Notes under the pieces: model-generated
The model's input: only the letters and a program-made list of their open reading frames with translations
Database searches by the model: none
What the model was told of the DNA's origin: nothing
In this document: positions 49,890 to 58,140 of the stretch, in pieces
How positions within the stretch are numbered: position 1 is the first letter of the stretch
Layout of the letters: each line of letters opens with the position of its first letter
DNA from: Amycolatopsis sp. NBRC 101858
GTDB taxonomy: Bacteria > Actinomycetota > Actinomycetes > Mycobacteriales > Pseudonocardiaceae
Direction of reading: 5' to 3'
Assembly: GCF_030269325.1 (NCBI RefSeq)
Contig: NZ_BSTD01000008.1
Location: forward strand, 62,001 to 126,000
Length of the DNA stretch: 64,000 nt
Program-made: the position numbers and the translations under genes

Positions 49890-51083
49890 GTGGGTTATTC
49901 CTTCAGCCTCGGCGACGTCGCCTACCTGCGCTCCGGCGCGGGGACGGCGGCGCTCGCCGAGGTTTCGTCGTTGCCGCTGACCGATCGCATCGCGTCGGTC
50001 GCCGCCGTGCGCCGGATCGCGGGCGAGGAGTTCGCGGCCGCCGTCCTGGAAACCGTGCTGCTGCGCCGGAAAGCCGCCGGCAAGCTGTCCGGTGACGGCT
50101 GGCTGTTCACGTCGGACGCGCTCCAGCAGGCGAGCGCGTCGCTCGTCGCCCGGCACCGGGCCCGGCGGCTGGCGGGTCTCGACGTCCACGACGTCACGTG
50201 TTCCGTGGGCGCGGACCTCGTCGAGATCGCGCGGGTGGCGCGGCGCGCGCTCGGGTCCGATCTGGACCCCGTGCGGCTCGAGATGGCCCGGCACAACGGA
50301 ACCACGGCGGGGGTCGCGTTCGGACTCGCCCGGGCCGACGCGCTGCGGCCGGTGAGCCGGGACGGCGTCGTCGTCGCGGACCCGGCCCGGCGTGACTCCG
50401 CCGGCCGGCGGGCGTGGAAACCCGCGGACTTCACACCCCCGCTGGACGAGCTGGTGAACGCCTACCCGGGCCGTGCGCTGTCGGTGAAGTGCGCGCCCGG
50501 CCTCGACTTCGCGATCACGCCGTGGGCCGAAGAGGTCGAGCTGGTGTCCCTCGACGGCCAGGTGCGTGAATCGTGCCTCTGGCGCGGCTTGGGCACCGGC
50601 GTCACCCGGCGGGCGACCGTCCTGCGCTCGGACGGGACACAGTGGACGGTCACCGACGCCGAACCGGACGAACTGCCCACGCGGGAGCCGGGGGAGTGGA
50701 TCGTCGACCCGGACGGCGCCGTCGTCCGGGCCGGGCTGGTCCGCCATTACGCGGCCCGGCACGGGTTGTGGCAGCTGGACGAACGCATCGCGTACCTGAC
50801 CGGCGACGCACCGCCACCGGGCGTGCGGGCCTTCCGCGTCCTGGAGCACGGGCCGTACAGCGAAAAGTCCTTGAAGGCCGTCCTCAAGCGACACGACGTC
50901 GGCCGGCTGGAAATCCTCGTGCGCGGCCTCGACGTCGACCCGGATGCCTTGCGGCGGCGGCTGAAACCCCGTGGCGCCGCGGAAGCATCGGTGGTGCTGA
51001 CGCGCATCGGGCGGTCTCCGGTGGCTTTCCTCTGCCGCGCCGAAAGGCGAACGGAAACTTTCGAGGGGTGGAACTCCGGGTGA
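49890..51083 (+). CDS. Methyltransferase with THUMP-like domain
   Basis: 397 aa. Seen: an N-terminal helical region, a SAM-fold centre (DVHDVTCSVGADLVEIAR; LGSDLDPVRLEMARHNG; VVADPARRDSAGRRAWKPADF) and a C-terminal THUMP-like domain (HGPYSEKSLKAVLKRHDVGRLEILVRG). This is the actinobacterial THUMP-like methyltransferase family, likely modifying RNA. GTG directly follows the previous TGA, so the three genes from 48140 form an operon. Confidence 0.88.
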   Translation: MGYSFSLGDVAYLRSGAGTAALAEVSSLPLTDRIASVAAVRRIAGEEFAAAVLETVLLRRKAAGKLSGDGWLFTSDALQQASASLVARHRARRLAGLDVHDVTCSVGADLVEIARVARRALGSDLDPVRLEMARHNGTTAGVAFGLARADALRPVSRDGVVVADPARRDSAGRRAWKPADFTPPLDELVNAYPGRALSVKCAPGLDFAITPWAEEVELVSLDGQVRESCLWRGLGTGVTRRATVLRSDGTQWTVTDAEPDELPTREPGEWIVDPDGAVVRAGLVRHYAARHGLWQLDERIAYLTGDAPPPGVRAFRVLEHGPYSEKSLKAVLKRHDVGRLEILVRGLDVDPDALRRRLKPRGAAEASVVLTRIGRSPVAFLCRAERRTETFEGWNSG

Positions 51084-51131
51084 ACGTGACGTAGGTTCCC
51101 CGAGTCGTCAAGTCTTCACTGGAGGGTCGCC

Positions 51132-51896
51132 GTGTCCGGAAAATGGTCAGGTCTCGTCAAGCTCGCCGCCGCCGCGGCGATCGGTGCCACCGTCGCTTCG
51201 GGGGCCACCGCGCTGGCCGGATCGGACGACGCCACCGCCGCGCGCTCGAAGGAACCGGCCAACATCGGCCAGGTCAAGAACGACGTCAAGGCCTACTACG
51301 GCGACTACCTCGACGCCGCCGGCAAGCACCACTACTCCGACACCAGCCGGTTCGTGAAGGACACCAAGAACGTCGTCGCCGACGCGAAGCGCTACCTGCA
51401 GCAGCAGCTCGGCCGCGTGAAGAACCCCGCGATCGTGCTGGACGTCGACGACACCGCCGAGGTCACCTACGGCTGGGAGGCCGACAACGACTTCGGCTTC
51501 GACCCGGTCAAGCAGCAGCAGGCCATCGACAACGGCACGTTCGTCGCGAACAAGCCGGTGCTGGAGCTGGCCAACTGGGCCGCGCAGCACGGCGTCAAGG
51601 TGTACTTCCTGACCGGGCGCAACGAGCTGCAGGGTCCGCAGTCGCTGAAGAACCTGGCCAACGAGGGCTACCCGGCCCCGGCCGGCGCGTTCTTCAAGCC
51701 GAAGGTGACCGCGCCGGACTACCTGCCGTGCGGGCTGACCTGCAACACCGTCCAGTACAAGTCGGGCACGCGGGCGCACATCGAAGCGACCGGCGCGAAG
51801 ATCGTGCTGAACGTCGGTGACCAGTTCAGCGACCTCGAGGGCGGCTACGCGCTGCACCCGACCAAGCTGCCGAACCCGATGTACTACCTGCCCTGA
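51132..51896 (+). CDS. Secreted HAD-family acid phosphatase
   Basis: 254 aa, class IIIB/acid-phosphatase-like HAD hydrolase exported to the cell surface. Seen: signal sequence (LVKLAAAAAIGATVASGATALA), nucleophile motif IVLDVDDTAEVTYGWE (about 100-115), FLTGRNE as second motif and NVGDQFSDLEGGY as the metal-binding fourth motif. GTG at 51132 has GGAGGG 5 nt upstream. Cys pair in PCGLTC may form a disulfide. It probably removes phosphate from extracellular phosphomonoesters. Confidence 0.9.
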   Translation: MSGKWSGLVKLAAAAAIGATVASGATALAGSDDATAARSKEPANIGQVKNDVKAYYGDYLDAAGKHHYSDTSRFVKDTKNVVADAKRYLQQQLGRVKNPAIVLDVDDTAEVTYGWEADNDFGFDPVKQQQAIDNGTFVANKPVLELANWAAQHGVKVYFLTGRNELQGPQSLKNLANEGYPAPAGAFFKPKVTAPDYLPCGLTCNTVQYKSGTRAHIEATGAKIVLNVGDQFSDLEGGYALHPTKLPNPMYYLP

Positions 51897-51959
51897 GGTG
51901 GAATAACCACCGGGCCCGGGGTGCTGCTCCTTACAAGCGAACTTTCTCGAGGAGCTGAC

Positions 51960-52340
51960 ATGCCGGAGAAGAAGGTGCTGGTACCGGGCCCGGACCACCC
52001 GATCACCGTCGAGCCGACCAAGGCGCGCGTGGTGGTCAAGGCGGGCGGGCGCGTGGTGGCCGACAGCCGCAACGCGCTGACGCTGCAGGAGTCGAACTAC
52101 CCGGCCGCGCAGTACATCCCGCGGGCGGACGTCGACTTCAGCGTGCTGGAGCGGACCGACCACGAGACGTACTGCCCGTACAAGGGCGACAGCAACTACT
52201 ACAGCCTGAACGTCGGTGACGTGAAGGCCGAAAACGCGATCTGGACGTACGAGAAGCCGTACGACGCGGTCGCGTCGATCAAGGACCACGTCGCGTTCTA
52301 CCCGAACGTCGTGGACTCCATCGAGCTGATCGAGGACTGA
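51960..52340 (+). CDS. DUF427 protein
   Basis: 126-aa beta-rich cytoplasmic protein of the DUF427 family, function unknown. Seen: GPDHPITVEPTKARVVVKAGGRVVADSRNALTLQESNYP, YIPRADVDFSVLERTDHETYCPYKGDSNYYSL and AIWTYEKPYDAVASIKDHVAFYPNVVD, the full family signature. ATG at 51960 has GAGGAG 5 nt upstream. The LysR-type gene follows within 2 nt. Confidence 0.92.
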   Translation: MPEKKVLVPGPDHPITVEPTKARVVVKAGGRVVADSRNALTLQESNYPAAQYIPRADVDFSVLERTDHETYCPYKGDSNYYSLNVGDVKAENAIWTYEKPYDAVASIKDHVAFYPNVVDSIELIED

Positions 52341-52341
52341 G

Positions 52342-53187
52342 CTGGACCTCGATCTGCTGAGGACGTTCCTGGCCGTGCACCGGGCAGGATCGCTGACCGG
52401 TGCGGCGCCGTCGCTGGGCTTGTCCCAGCCGACGGTGACCGCGCAGGTCAGAGCCCTCGAAGAGCAGCTCGGGCGGCAGCTGTTCGTCCGGCGCGCCCGC
52501 GGGGTCACCCCGACCCCGGCGGCCGACGAACTGGCCGCCCGGATCGCCCCGCACGTCGACGCGCTTTCGTCCTTGACCGTCGGCGAGGTGGACCCCTTCA
52601 CCGCGCCGGTGCACCTGGCCGGGCCCGCCGAGCTGACGACGGTGCGGGTGCTTCCCGCGCTGGCCGGTCTGGTCACCGCCGGGCTGAAGCTGCGGGTGAC
52701 GTTCGGCCTGGCCGACGACCTGCTGGCGGGTCTTTCGCAGCGCCGGTTCGACCTGGTGGTGTCGACGATTCGGCCACGCGGCCGCGGTCTCACGGCGACA
52801 CCCCTGACGGACGAGGAGTTCGTCCTGGTCGGCCCGCGCGGCTTCTCCGGCGACCCGCGGACCGCGCCGCTGGTGGCTTACGCCGAAGACCTGCCGATCA
52901 TCCGCCGTTACTGGCGTTCGGTGCTGGGGGTGCGGCCGCCGTCCGGGCCCTCCGTCGTCGTGCCGGACCTGCGCGGCGTCCTGACGTGCGTGCTGGCCGG
53001 GTTCGGCGTCAGCGTGCTGCCGCGGTACCTCTGTGCGGCGGAGCTGGCTTCCGGCTCGTTGATCGCTTTGCTCGACCCGGAGGAGCCGCCGATCAACACG
53101 CTGTTCGTGGTCACCCGCACGGAACCCTGCCCGGCGGGGCCCGCGGCGGTGCGGGACGCCCTGATCGCGGACGCCGTCAGCTGGTGA
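52342..53187 (+). CDS. LysR-family regulator
   Basis: 281 aa if started at CTG 52342. Seen: LDLDLLRTFLAVHRAGSLTGAA followed by the helix-turn-helix LGLSQPTVTAQVRALEEQLGRQLFVRRARG, then an effector domain with DDLLAGLSQRRFDLVVSTIRP and FGVSVLPRYLC. The family's conserved N-terminus needs the CTG start, which has GAGGA 5 nt upstream; the first standard start (GTG 52375) would delete part of the first helix. It is adjacent to DUF427 and probably co-transcribed. Its end overlaps the convergent methyltransferase by 11 nt. Confidence 0.82.
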   Translation: MDLDLLRTFLAVHRAGSLTGAAPSLGLSQPTVTAQVRALEEQLGRQLFVRRARGVTPTPAADELAARIAPHVDALSSLTVGEVDPFTAPVHLAGPAELTTVRVLPALAGLVTAGLKLRVTFGLADDLLAGLSQRRFDLVVSTIRPRGRGLTATPLTDEEFVLVGPRGFSGDPRTAPLVAYAEDLPIIRRYWRSVLGVRPPSGPSVVVPDLRGVLTCVLAGFGVSVLPRYLCAAELASGSLIALLDPEEPPINTLFVVTRTEPCPAGPAAVRDALIADAVSW

Positions 53188-53905
53188 CGCGCAGCACGCA
53201 GGTCTGCATCGGCAGGGTGAATTCGCCGTCCGCGGTCTCGGGCCGGCTCGCTAGGTAGGCGCGGATCCGCCCGAGCGCGGCTTCTCTCTCGGGTTCCGGC
53301 ATGACCAAGATCCCCGCTCGCGTCGCCAGCGTCGCGACGAGCGAATCAGCGGTGCGGCGCTGCCCACGCGGGAACTCGGCCCGCTCCGCGGAGCCGAACC
53401 CGGCGGTCTCGGCCCACCAGCCGGCGGGAGTGTCCCGCGGCCCGATGGCGGCGCTCCCGCCGACCCGTGCGAGCCCGGCGACCCACCCGACCCGGTCGTC
53501 CAGGACGTTCCACAACCCGGCCAGGACGCCGCCGGGCCGCAGCACCCGGGCGATTTCGGGCCCGGCGACGGCCATGTCGAACCAGTGCAGGGCATTCCCG
53601 GCCAAGACGGCGTCGACGGAGGCGTCGGGCAGCGGGATCGCCTCGGCCCGTCCCGGCAGCGCCCGGACGTCGGGCAGTGCTCCGCGCAGCTCGCCCAGCA
53701 TCGCCGGATCGGGCTCCACCGCGATGACGTCGGCGCCGACCGAGACCAGCGTGGCGGTGAGCTTCCCGGTCCCGGCGCCGAGATCGAGCACCCGCGGCCC
53801 GGCGGCGGGCTCGAGCGCCCACCGCACGGCGGCTTCGGCGTAGTCCGGCCGGTGCCGGGCGTACGCGGCCGCGGCGGCGCCGAACGAGGAAGCGTGGTCG
53901 TCCAC
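53177..53905 (-). CDS. SAM-dependent methyltransferase
   Basis: 242 aa. Seen: FGAAAAAYARHRPDYAEAAVRW, SAM loop VLDLGAGTGKLTATLVSVGADVIAVEPDP (about 39-67) and DAVLAGNALHWFD, then VLRPGGVLAGLWN, the methyltransf_11 pattern with the AxxYxxxRPxYP-like N-terminus of small-molecule methyltransferases. GTG at 53905 follows AGGATGG. It stands alone between LysR and the chitinase. Confidence 0.88.
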   Translation of the reverse strand: MDDHASSFGAAAAAYARHRPDYAEAAVRWALEPAAGPRVLDLGAGTGKLTATLVSVGADVIAVEPDPAMLGELRGALPDVRALPGRAEAIPLPDASVDAVLAGNALHWFDMAVAGPEIARVLRPGGVLAGLWNVLDDRVGWVAGLARVGGSAAIGPRDTPAGWWAETAGFGSAERAEFPRGQRRTADSLVATLATRAGILVMPEPEREAALGRIRAYLASRPETADGEFTLPMQTCVLRVTS

Positions 53906-53955
53906 ATGACCATCCTGCCCGCCGGGCGGGGCCGTGGACCCCGCCCGGCGACGGA

Positions 53956-54921
53956 TCAGCCCGTGTAGCCCGCGAAGATCTTCGCGAACTCGTACTTCGC
54001 CTGCGGCACGTTGGTGCACTTGTAGAGCGCGCCGGTGCAGGCGTTGGCGTCGCGGCCGGCTTCCCAGAACGACAGCATGCCCAGGTGGACGGTCTTCGCG
54101 AAGGCCACCAGCGCCTTCGCGTCCTTCTGGTAGAAGATCTCGTTCTGCGAGTCGTTGACGCCGATCATCGGGGTGACGCCGACCTTCTTCCACGCCGCCG
54201 CATCGCTCAGCCCGTAGAGGGACTTGAGCTGCGCCTGCGTCGCCTTGGCCGCGGAAATCGCCTTCGCGCCCTGATCGCCCGCGCCCTGGTAGTAGTCCAT
54301 CGCCATGATGTTGACGAGGTCGAGGTTCACGCCGGCGTCCTTGGCCGCCTTGACGACGTTGAGCCCGTTCGCGTCGAGGCCGTTCGGCAGCACCGGCAGC
54401 GTCAGCGAGATCTTCAGGCCGGGGTTGTTGTTCTGGAGGGTCTTCAGGGCTTGAGAGCGGCGGCTGATCGACGCCGGGTCCGCGACGGCCGCGCCTTCGA
54501 TGTCGAAGTCGGCGTACTTGAGGCCGTACGCCTTGACGACGGCGTCGTACTCGGCCGCGACCTGCGCGGACGTGCTGCACGCCTGGGCCAGCTCGATGCC
54601 GGACGCGCCGCCGAAGGAGATCTTGACGTCGCCGCCGGCGTTGCGGATCTTGGTGATCTCGTCCTTCTGCCAGGCCGTGCGCGGGTCGTAGGCGCCGAAC
54701 CAGCTGGCCTTGCAGCCGTAGGAGTTGACGAAGGCGAGCGTGAAGCCCTTGACGCCGCTCGCGGCGGACATCGCCGACAGGCTCGGCGTGGGCCAGGCGC
54801 CCATGTCGACGTAGGGCCCGACGGGGATCGGCGACCCGGCGGCGGCTTCGGCGGGAGCGCCGAGCCCGGTGCTCACGAGCGCTAAGCCGGCCAGGCCGGC
54901 CAGCAGGGAACGGAGACGCAT
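53956..54921 (-). CDS. Secreted GH18 chitinase
   Basis: 321 aa, hydrolysing chitin outside the cell. Seen: signal peptide (LLAGLAGLALVSTGLGAPAEA), (beta/alpha)8 start GPYVDMGAWP, SFGGASGIE (strand 3 motif) and catalytic YADFDIEG with the acid Glu near 142 (the usual DGxDxDxE is reduced to ADFDIE), then MAMDYYQGAG. No chitin-binding module. ATG at 54921 has GGAGG 7 nt upstream. Two DasR-like palindromes overlap the promoter, implying induction by chitin-derived N-acetylglucosamine. Confidence 0.9.
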   Translation of the reverse strand: MRLRSLLAGLAGLALVSTGLGAPAEAAAGSPIPVGPYVDMGAWPTPSLSAMSAASGVKGFTLAFVNSYGCKASWFGAYDPRTAWQKDEITKIRNAGGDVKISFGGASGIELAQACSTSAQVAAEYDAVVKAYGLKYADFDIEGAAVADPASISRRSQALKTLQNNNPGLKISLTLPVLPNGLDANGLNVVKAAKDAGVNLDLVNIMAMDYYQGAGDQGAKAISAAKATQAQLKSLYGLSDAAAWKKVGVTPMIGVNDSQNEIFYQKDAKALVAFAKTVHLGMLSFWEAGRDANACTGALYKCTNVPQAKYEFAKIFAGYTG

Positions 54922-54970
54922 GGTGGAACCTCCACGACGACGAGCGCGGCGGCGGGGATTTCCGGACATG

Positions 54971-54986
54971 ATTGGTATAGACCATT
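54971..54986. promoter_or_regulatory. DasR-like operator, chitinase promoter, proximal
   Basis: ATTGGTATAGACCATT matches the DasR-response element consensus (ACTGGTCTAGACCACT) at 13 of 16 positions. On the minus strand it contains TATACC, a likely -10. Confidence 0.6.
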
Positions 54987-54988
54987 AA

Positions 54989-55004
54989 TGTGGTCCGGAC
55001 CATA
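54989..55004. promoter_or_regulatory. DasR-like operator, chitinase promoter, distal
   Basis: TGTGGTCCGGACCATA, with a perfect 12-bp core palindrome TGGTCCGGACCA, spaced 18 bp from the proximal site. It would cover the -35. Direct repeats of this type are known at Streptomyces chitinase promoters. Confidence 0.6.
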
Positions 55005-55067
55005 GGCTGAACGGGCTACCCTCGTGACCCGCGGTAATCGGTGGACGCGCCACCTAGACTCAGGACG

Positions 55068-55586
55068 GTGCTGATCACCACGGAACGGCTCACGTTGCAC
55101 CAGTGGGCCGAGGAGTACTTCGACGGGCTGTTCGCGATGGCGCAGATCCCGGACACGGTCCGCTACGTCGGAACCGGCAAGCCGTGGACCCACGAGTACA
55201 CGCTGGCCAAGCACCAAGCGACGCTCACGCATTGGACCACCCACGGCTTCGGCTGGTTCGCGGTGTCGGCGGCCCCGGGCTCGTTCGACGGCGTGGTGTC
55301 GCTGGTCAGCCGCAGCCCCACGGAGTCGGGCTTGGGGTTGCCGGCGGTGGAGATGGGCTGGTGGATCGCACCCTCGGGCTGGGGCCGGGGGTATGCGACC
55401 GAAGCGACGACGGCGGCCCGCGACCACGTGTTTTCGGCCGGGTTGGCGGAGCGTCTGCTGGCGGTGTACGAGCCGGCGAACAAGGCGTCGGCGCGGGTGG
55501 TGGAGAAGCTGGGGTTCACCCCGCACAGCCGGTTCACGCTGGACGGCAGGGTCGAGCAGCGGGCGGTCCTGGACCGCCCGCGCTGA
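55068..55586 (+). CDS. GNAT N-acetyltransferase
   Basis: RimJ/RimL-type acetyltransferase, 172 aa. Seen: LITTERLTLHQWAEEYFDGLF, GWWIAPSGWGRGYATEATTAA (acetyl-CoA-binding motif A, Q/R-x-x-G-x-G/A) and YEPANKASARVVEKLGFTPHS (motif B). GTG at 55068 is 7 nt after TAGACT, so the transcript is probably leaderless; GTG at 55041 is an alternative. Substrate unknown; divergent from the chitinase. Confidence 0.87.
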   Translation: MLITTERLTLHQWAEEYFDGLFAMAQIPDTVRYVGTGKPWTHEYTLAKHQATLTHWTTHGFGWFAVSAAPGSFDGVVSLVSRSPTESGLGLPAVEMGWWIAPSGWGRGYATEATTAARDHVFSAGLAERLLAVYEPANKASARVVEKLGFTPHSRFTLDGRVEQRAVLDRPR

Positions 55587-55591
55587 CCTTC

Positions 55592-57028
55592 CTACGCGGA
55601 GACCGGAACGGCACCCACCCAGCGGTGCACCGCCTCCGCAAGCCCGTCATCGCCCGAACCGCTCGTACCCACCCAGGCCACGTGCCCGTCCGGCCGCAGC
55701 AACACCGCGTCGATGTCCGAAGTGGACGGACTCGACGCCGCCACCACCTCGACCGCCGCCGCCCAGCCGGCGAACGACCCCGTCAAATCCAGCAGCACCG
55801 GACGCCCCGGGTGCAGCAACGCGGCCAAGTGCGTCTCGGCCGAAGACACCACCAACGGCACATCCGGCGCCAGCCTTCCCAGCCACGGATGCCCATTCGG
55901 TTCGTAACACGCGTCCAGCCCCGTGATGATCTCCGCCAGTGCCCGGTTCCCCGCCGGATGCGCGGCGATCCGGCGCATCAAATCGGCCCACGGCGCATCG
56001 CCGGCCTCCTCCAGTGCCACCTGCGCCTGCGTGTTTGCCAGAATCCGTGCCCCCGCCGCGTGCCGCTCGGTGTGGTAGGTGTCCAAAAGCCCCTCCGGGG
56101 CCGTCCCGCGCACCGTCGCCGCGAGCTTCCAGCCCAGGTTGAACGCGTCGTCGAGCGCCACGTTGACCCCGATCGCCCCGGCCGGCGGGTGGATGTGCGC
56201 CGCGTCGCCCGCCAGCAGCACCCGGCCTTCGCGATAACGCGTGGCCAAGCGCGCCGCGTCGCCGAACCGGGTCAGCCAGCGGGGCTCGCGCAGCTCGACG
56301 TGCCGGTCGAGCACCGCGTCCACCTGCGCCTGCAGCTGTTCCAGTGTCACGGGTGCGTACTTGTCGGCCGGCGGATCGTCCTCCCGCACCACGATCCGGA
56401 CGTACCCCGGCCGCGGGATGACGAACACCGTGCGCCCGTCCGGCCCGGCCGAAACCCCGTACGGCAGCTCGCATTCGACGTCGCCGAGCAGCGCGTACCA
56501 GCGCGCGTCGACACCCGGGAAGCCGATCCCGGCCTGCTTGCGCACCGTGCTGCGGCCGCCGTCGCAGCCCACCAGGAAGCTCGCGGTGATCGTGCGGCCG
56601 AACTGTCCGTTGTGGACCACGCTGGAAACGCTTTCCGGGGACTGCGTGAACGACCGCAGCTCGTGCCCCCGCAGGATTTCGACGCCGAGATCGGCGGCCC
56701 ACCCTTCCAGGACCTCCTCGACGCGAGTCTGCGGAATCCCCAGCGAGAACGGGTGTCCGGTCGCCGCGTCCGCGAGTGACAGGGGCCCGGGCAGGCCGGT
56801 GACCGGCGCGTGCGGCACCTGGTGGCCCTCGGCGACCAAGCCCTCGGCCAGTCCGCGGCGGGCCAGCAGGTCCAGCGAGCGCGAGTTGAGGTTGAACCCG
56901 CGGCAGTACGGCGGCCGCGACGGATGACGTTCGACGATCGTGGTGCGGACGCCCGCCAGCGCGAGCTCCGCGGCGAGCAGCAGGCCGGCGGGACCGGCGC
57001 CGGCGACGAGGACATCGGTTTCGAGCAC
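55592..57028 (-). CDS. FAD-dependent aromatic/polyketide monooxygenase (PheA/TfdB type)
   Basis: 478-aa single-component flavin hydroxylase. Seen: FAD Rossmann loop VLVAGAGPAGLLLAAELALAG (7-27), second FAD motif VGCDGGRSTVRKQAGIGFPG and GDAAHIHPPAGAIGVNVALDDAFNLGWKLA with the DG/GD flavin signatures, and a C-terminal thioredoxin-like domain, as in phenol- and polyketide-modifying hydroxylases and tetracycline-inactivating oxygenases. GTG at 57028 follows GAGGGG. The PadR gene ends 10 nt upstream of this start, so the two are an operon under PadR control. Confidence 0.87.
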   Translation of the reverse strand: MLETDVLVAGAGPAGLLLAAELALAGVRTTIVERHPSRPPYCRGFNLNSRSLDLLARRGLAEGLVAEGHQVPHAPVTGLPGPLSLADAATGHPFSLGIPQTRVEEVLEGWAADLGVEILRGHELRSFTQSPESVSSVVHNGQFGRTITASFLVGCDGGRSTVRKQAGIGFPGVDARWYALLGDVECELPYGVSAGPDGRTVFVIPRPGYVRIVVREDDPPADKYAPVTLEQLQAQVDAVLDRHVELREPRWLTRFGDAARLATRYREGRVLLAGDAAHIHPPAGAIGVNVALDDAFNLGWKLAATVRGTAPEGLLDTYHTERHAAGARILANTQAQVALEEAGDAPWADLMRRIAAHPAGNRALAEIITGLDACYEPNGHPWLGRLAPDVPLVVSSAETHLAALLHPGRPVLLDLTGSFAGWAAAVEVVAASSPSTSDIDAVLLRPDGHVAWVGTSGSGDDGLAEAVHRWVGAVPVSA

Positions 57029-57038
57029 GAGTTTCCCC

Positions 57039-57614
57039 TCAGGAGTGGTCGGGCCAGGGCAGGGAGCCGGCGCGGATTTCGGCGGCGGTGGCGCGGGCCC
57101 AGTCGAGCTCGGCCTGCCACGCGTGCCGGACGAACTCGACCTCGATCATGAACAGCCGCGGCGCTCCCTTGCCGACGGTCTCGTCGAGAGCGGTGTTCGC
57201 GCCGTCGATGCGGTCGGCGAGGTGCCGGGCGCGTTCCTCCAGCGCGTCGGCGGCGCGCTCCGGGCCGAGCGCGCCGAGGTAGCTCACCGCCGCGACGAAC
57301 TTCGGGTACTCCGCGACCGGCTCGCGGACCAGTTCGTCGAGCCACGCGATGAACTCCTGGCGGCCGAGCTCGGTGTGCGCGTAGACGGTCCGCTCCGGCC
57401 GGTTGCCCTCCCGGACCGTCTCGACGGGCTCGATCCACCGGTGCTTCGCCAGCGACTCGACGGTGTCGTAGAGCGAGCCGGGGTTGATCTTGAAGCTGCT
57501 GTCCTTGAAGCGCTCGCGCAGCGTGGACGCCATTTCGTACGGGTGCATCGGACGTTCGAGCAGCAGGCCGAGCAGGGCCAGCGCGAGGGTGTTGCGGATC
57601 TTGCGTGGTGGCAC
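57039..57614 (-). CDS. PadR-family regulator
   Basis: 191 aa. Seen: winged-helix TLALALLGLLLERPMHPYEMASTLRERF ... LYDTVESLAKHRWIEPVETVREGNRPERTVYAHTELG, then the Vir_act_alpha_C helical domain. GTG at 57614 has GGGAG 7 nt upstream. A 16-bp palindrome directly upstream (57629-57644) overlaps a TATAGT -10. PadR proteins repress detoxification genes and are released by phenolic or antibiotic ligands, which fits the coupled FAD monooxygenase. Confidence 0.9.
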   Translation of the reverse strand: MPPRKIRNTLALALLGLLLERPMHPYEMASTLRERFKDSSFKINPGSLYDTVESLAKHRWIEPVETVREGNRPERTVYAHTELGRQEFIAWLDELVREPVAEYPKFVAAVSYLGALGPERAADALEERARHLADRIDGANTALDETVGKGAPRLFMIEVEFVRHAWQAELDWARATAAEIRAGSLPWPDHS

Positions 57615-57628
57615 TAGTCGCTCCCTAT

Positions 57629-57644
57629 TAGTCGGAACCGACTA
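57629..57644. promoter_or_regulatory. Probable PadR operator
   Basis: TAGTCGGAACCGACTA: perfect 7-bp arms around AA, 15 bp upstream of the padR start. On the minus strand TATAGT (57646-57641) overlaps one arm and is a likely -10, so binding would block transcription. Confidence 0.6.
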
Positions 57645-57655
57645 TACGACCGTCG

Positions 57656-58084
57656 TCAAGTCAGGTTCTCGACGCAGGTGTGCAGCAGGTCCGCCAGGTA
57701 GCGCCGCTGGTCGGCCGACAGGTCGCCGAGCATTTCGAGTTCGACCTGCGTGATCAGGTCTTCGGCAGCGCGCAGCTTCGCGTGACCGGCCGCGGTCAGG
57801 GCGACTGGCCGCGCCCGGCCGGTGCTCGCCTGCTCGGCCACGGTGACCAGTTCCGCCGACCGCAGTCCGCCCAGGACGTCCCGCAGCGACTGCCGGGTGA
57901 CGAACGTGATCCGCGCGAGCTCGGCCGACGACGCGCCGGGGTGGTCGTCGAGCGCGCGCAGCACGGCGTACTGCGACATCGACAGCTCGAGCGGTCGCAG
58001 GCGGTCGGTGCAGGCCTGGTTCAGTGCTTGCTGGGCGCGTTTGATCAGGTAGCCGGGCCGATCGCCGGTCGGGGGTTGACTCAT
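57656..58084 (-). CDS. MarR-family regulator
   Basis: 142 aa. Seen: LIKRAQQALNQACTDRLRPLELSMSQYAVLRAL, helix-turn-helix SSAELARITFVTRQSLRDVLGGLRSAELV and a wing with the Arg pair (STGRARPVALTAAGH). ATG at 58084 lies next to a 13-bp inverted repeat; an ATG at 58102 in the spacer is less likely. It is divergent from the small monooxygenase gene, the probable target. Confidence 0.88.
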   Translation of the reverse strand: MSQPPTGDRPGYLIKRAQQALNQACTDRLRPLELSMSQYAVLRALDDHPGASSAELARITFVTRQSLRDVLGGLRSAELVTVAEQASTGRARPVALTAAGHAKLRAAEDLITQVELEMLGDLSADQRRYLADLLHTCVENLT

Positions 58085-58086
58085 GA

Positions 58087-58124
58087 CAGGAACCTTACAC
58101 ATACTGGCTTATGTAAGGTTCCTG
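58087..58124. promoter_or_regulatory. Large inverted repeat: MarR operator in the divergent promoter
   Basis: CAGGAACCTTACA (58087-58099) and TGTAAGGTTCCTG (58112-58124) are exact reverse complements around a 12-bp spacer. The repeat begins 3 bp from the marR start and ends 17 bp before the monooxygenase ATG, so one bound regulator could control both genes. Confidence 0.65.
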
Positions 58125-58140
58125 ACATCGGGGAGGGCTC

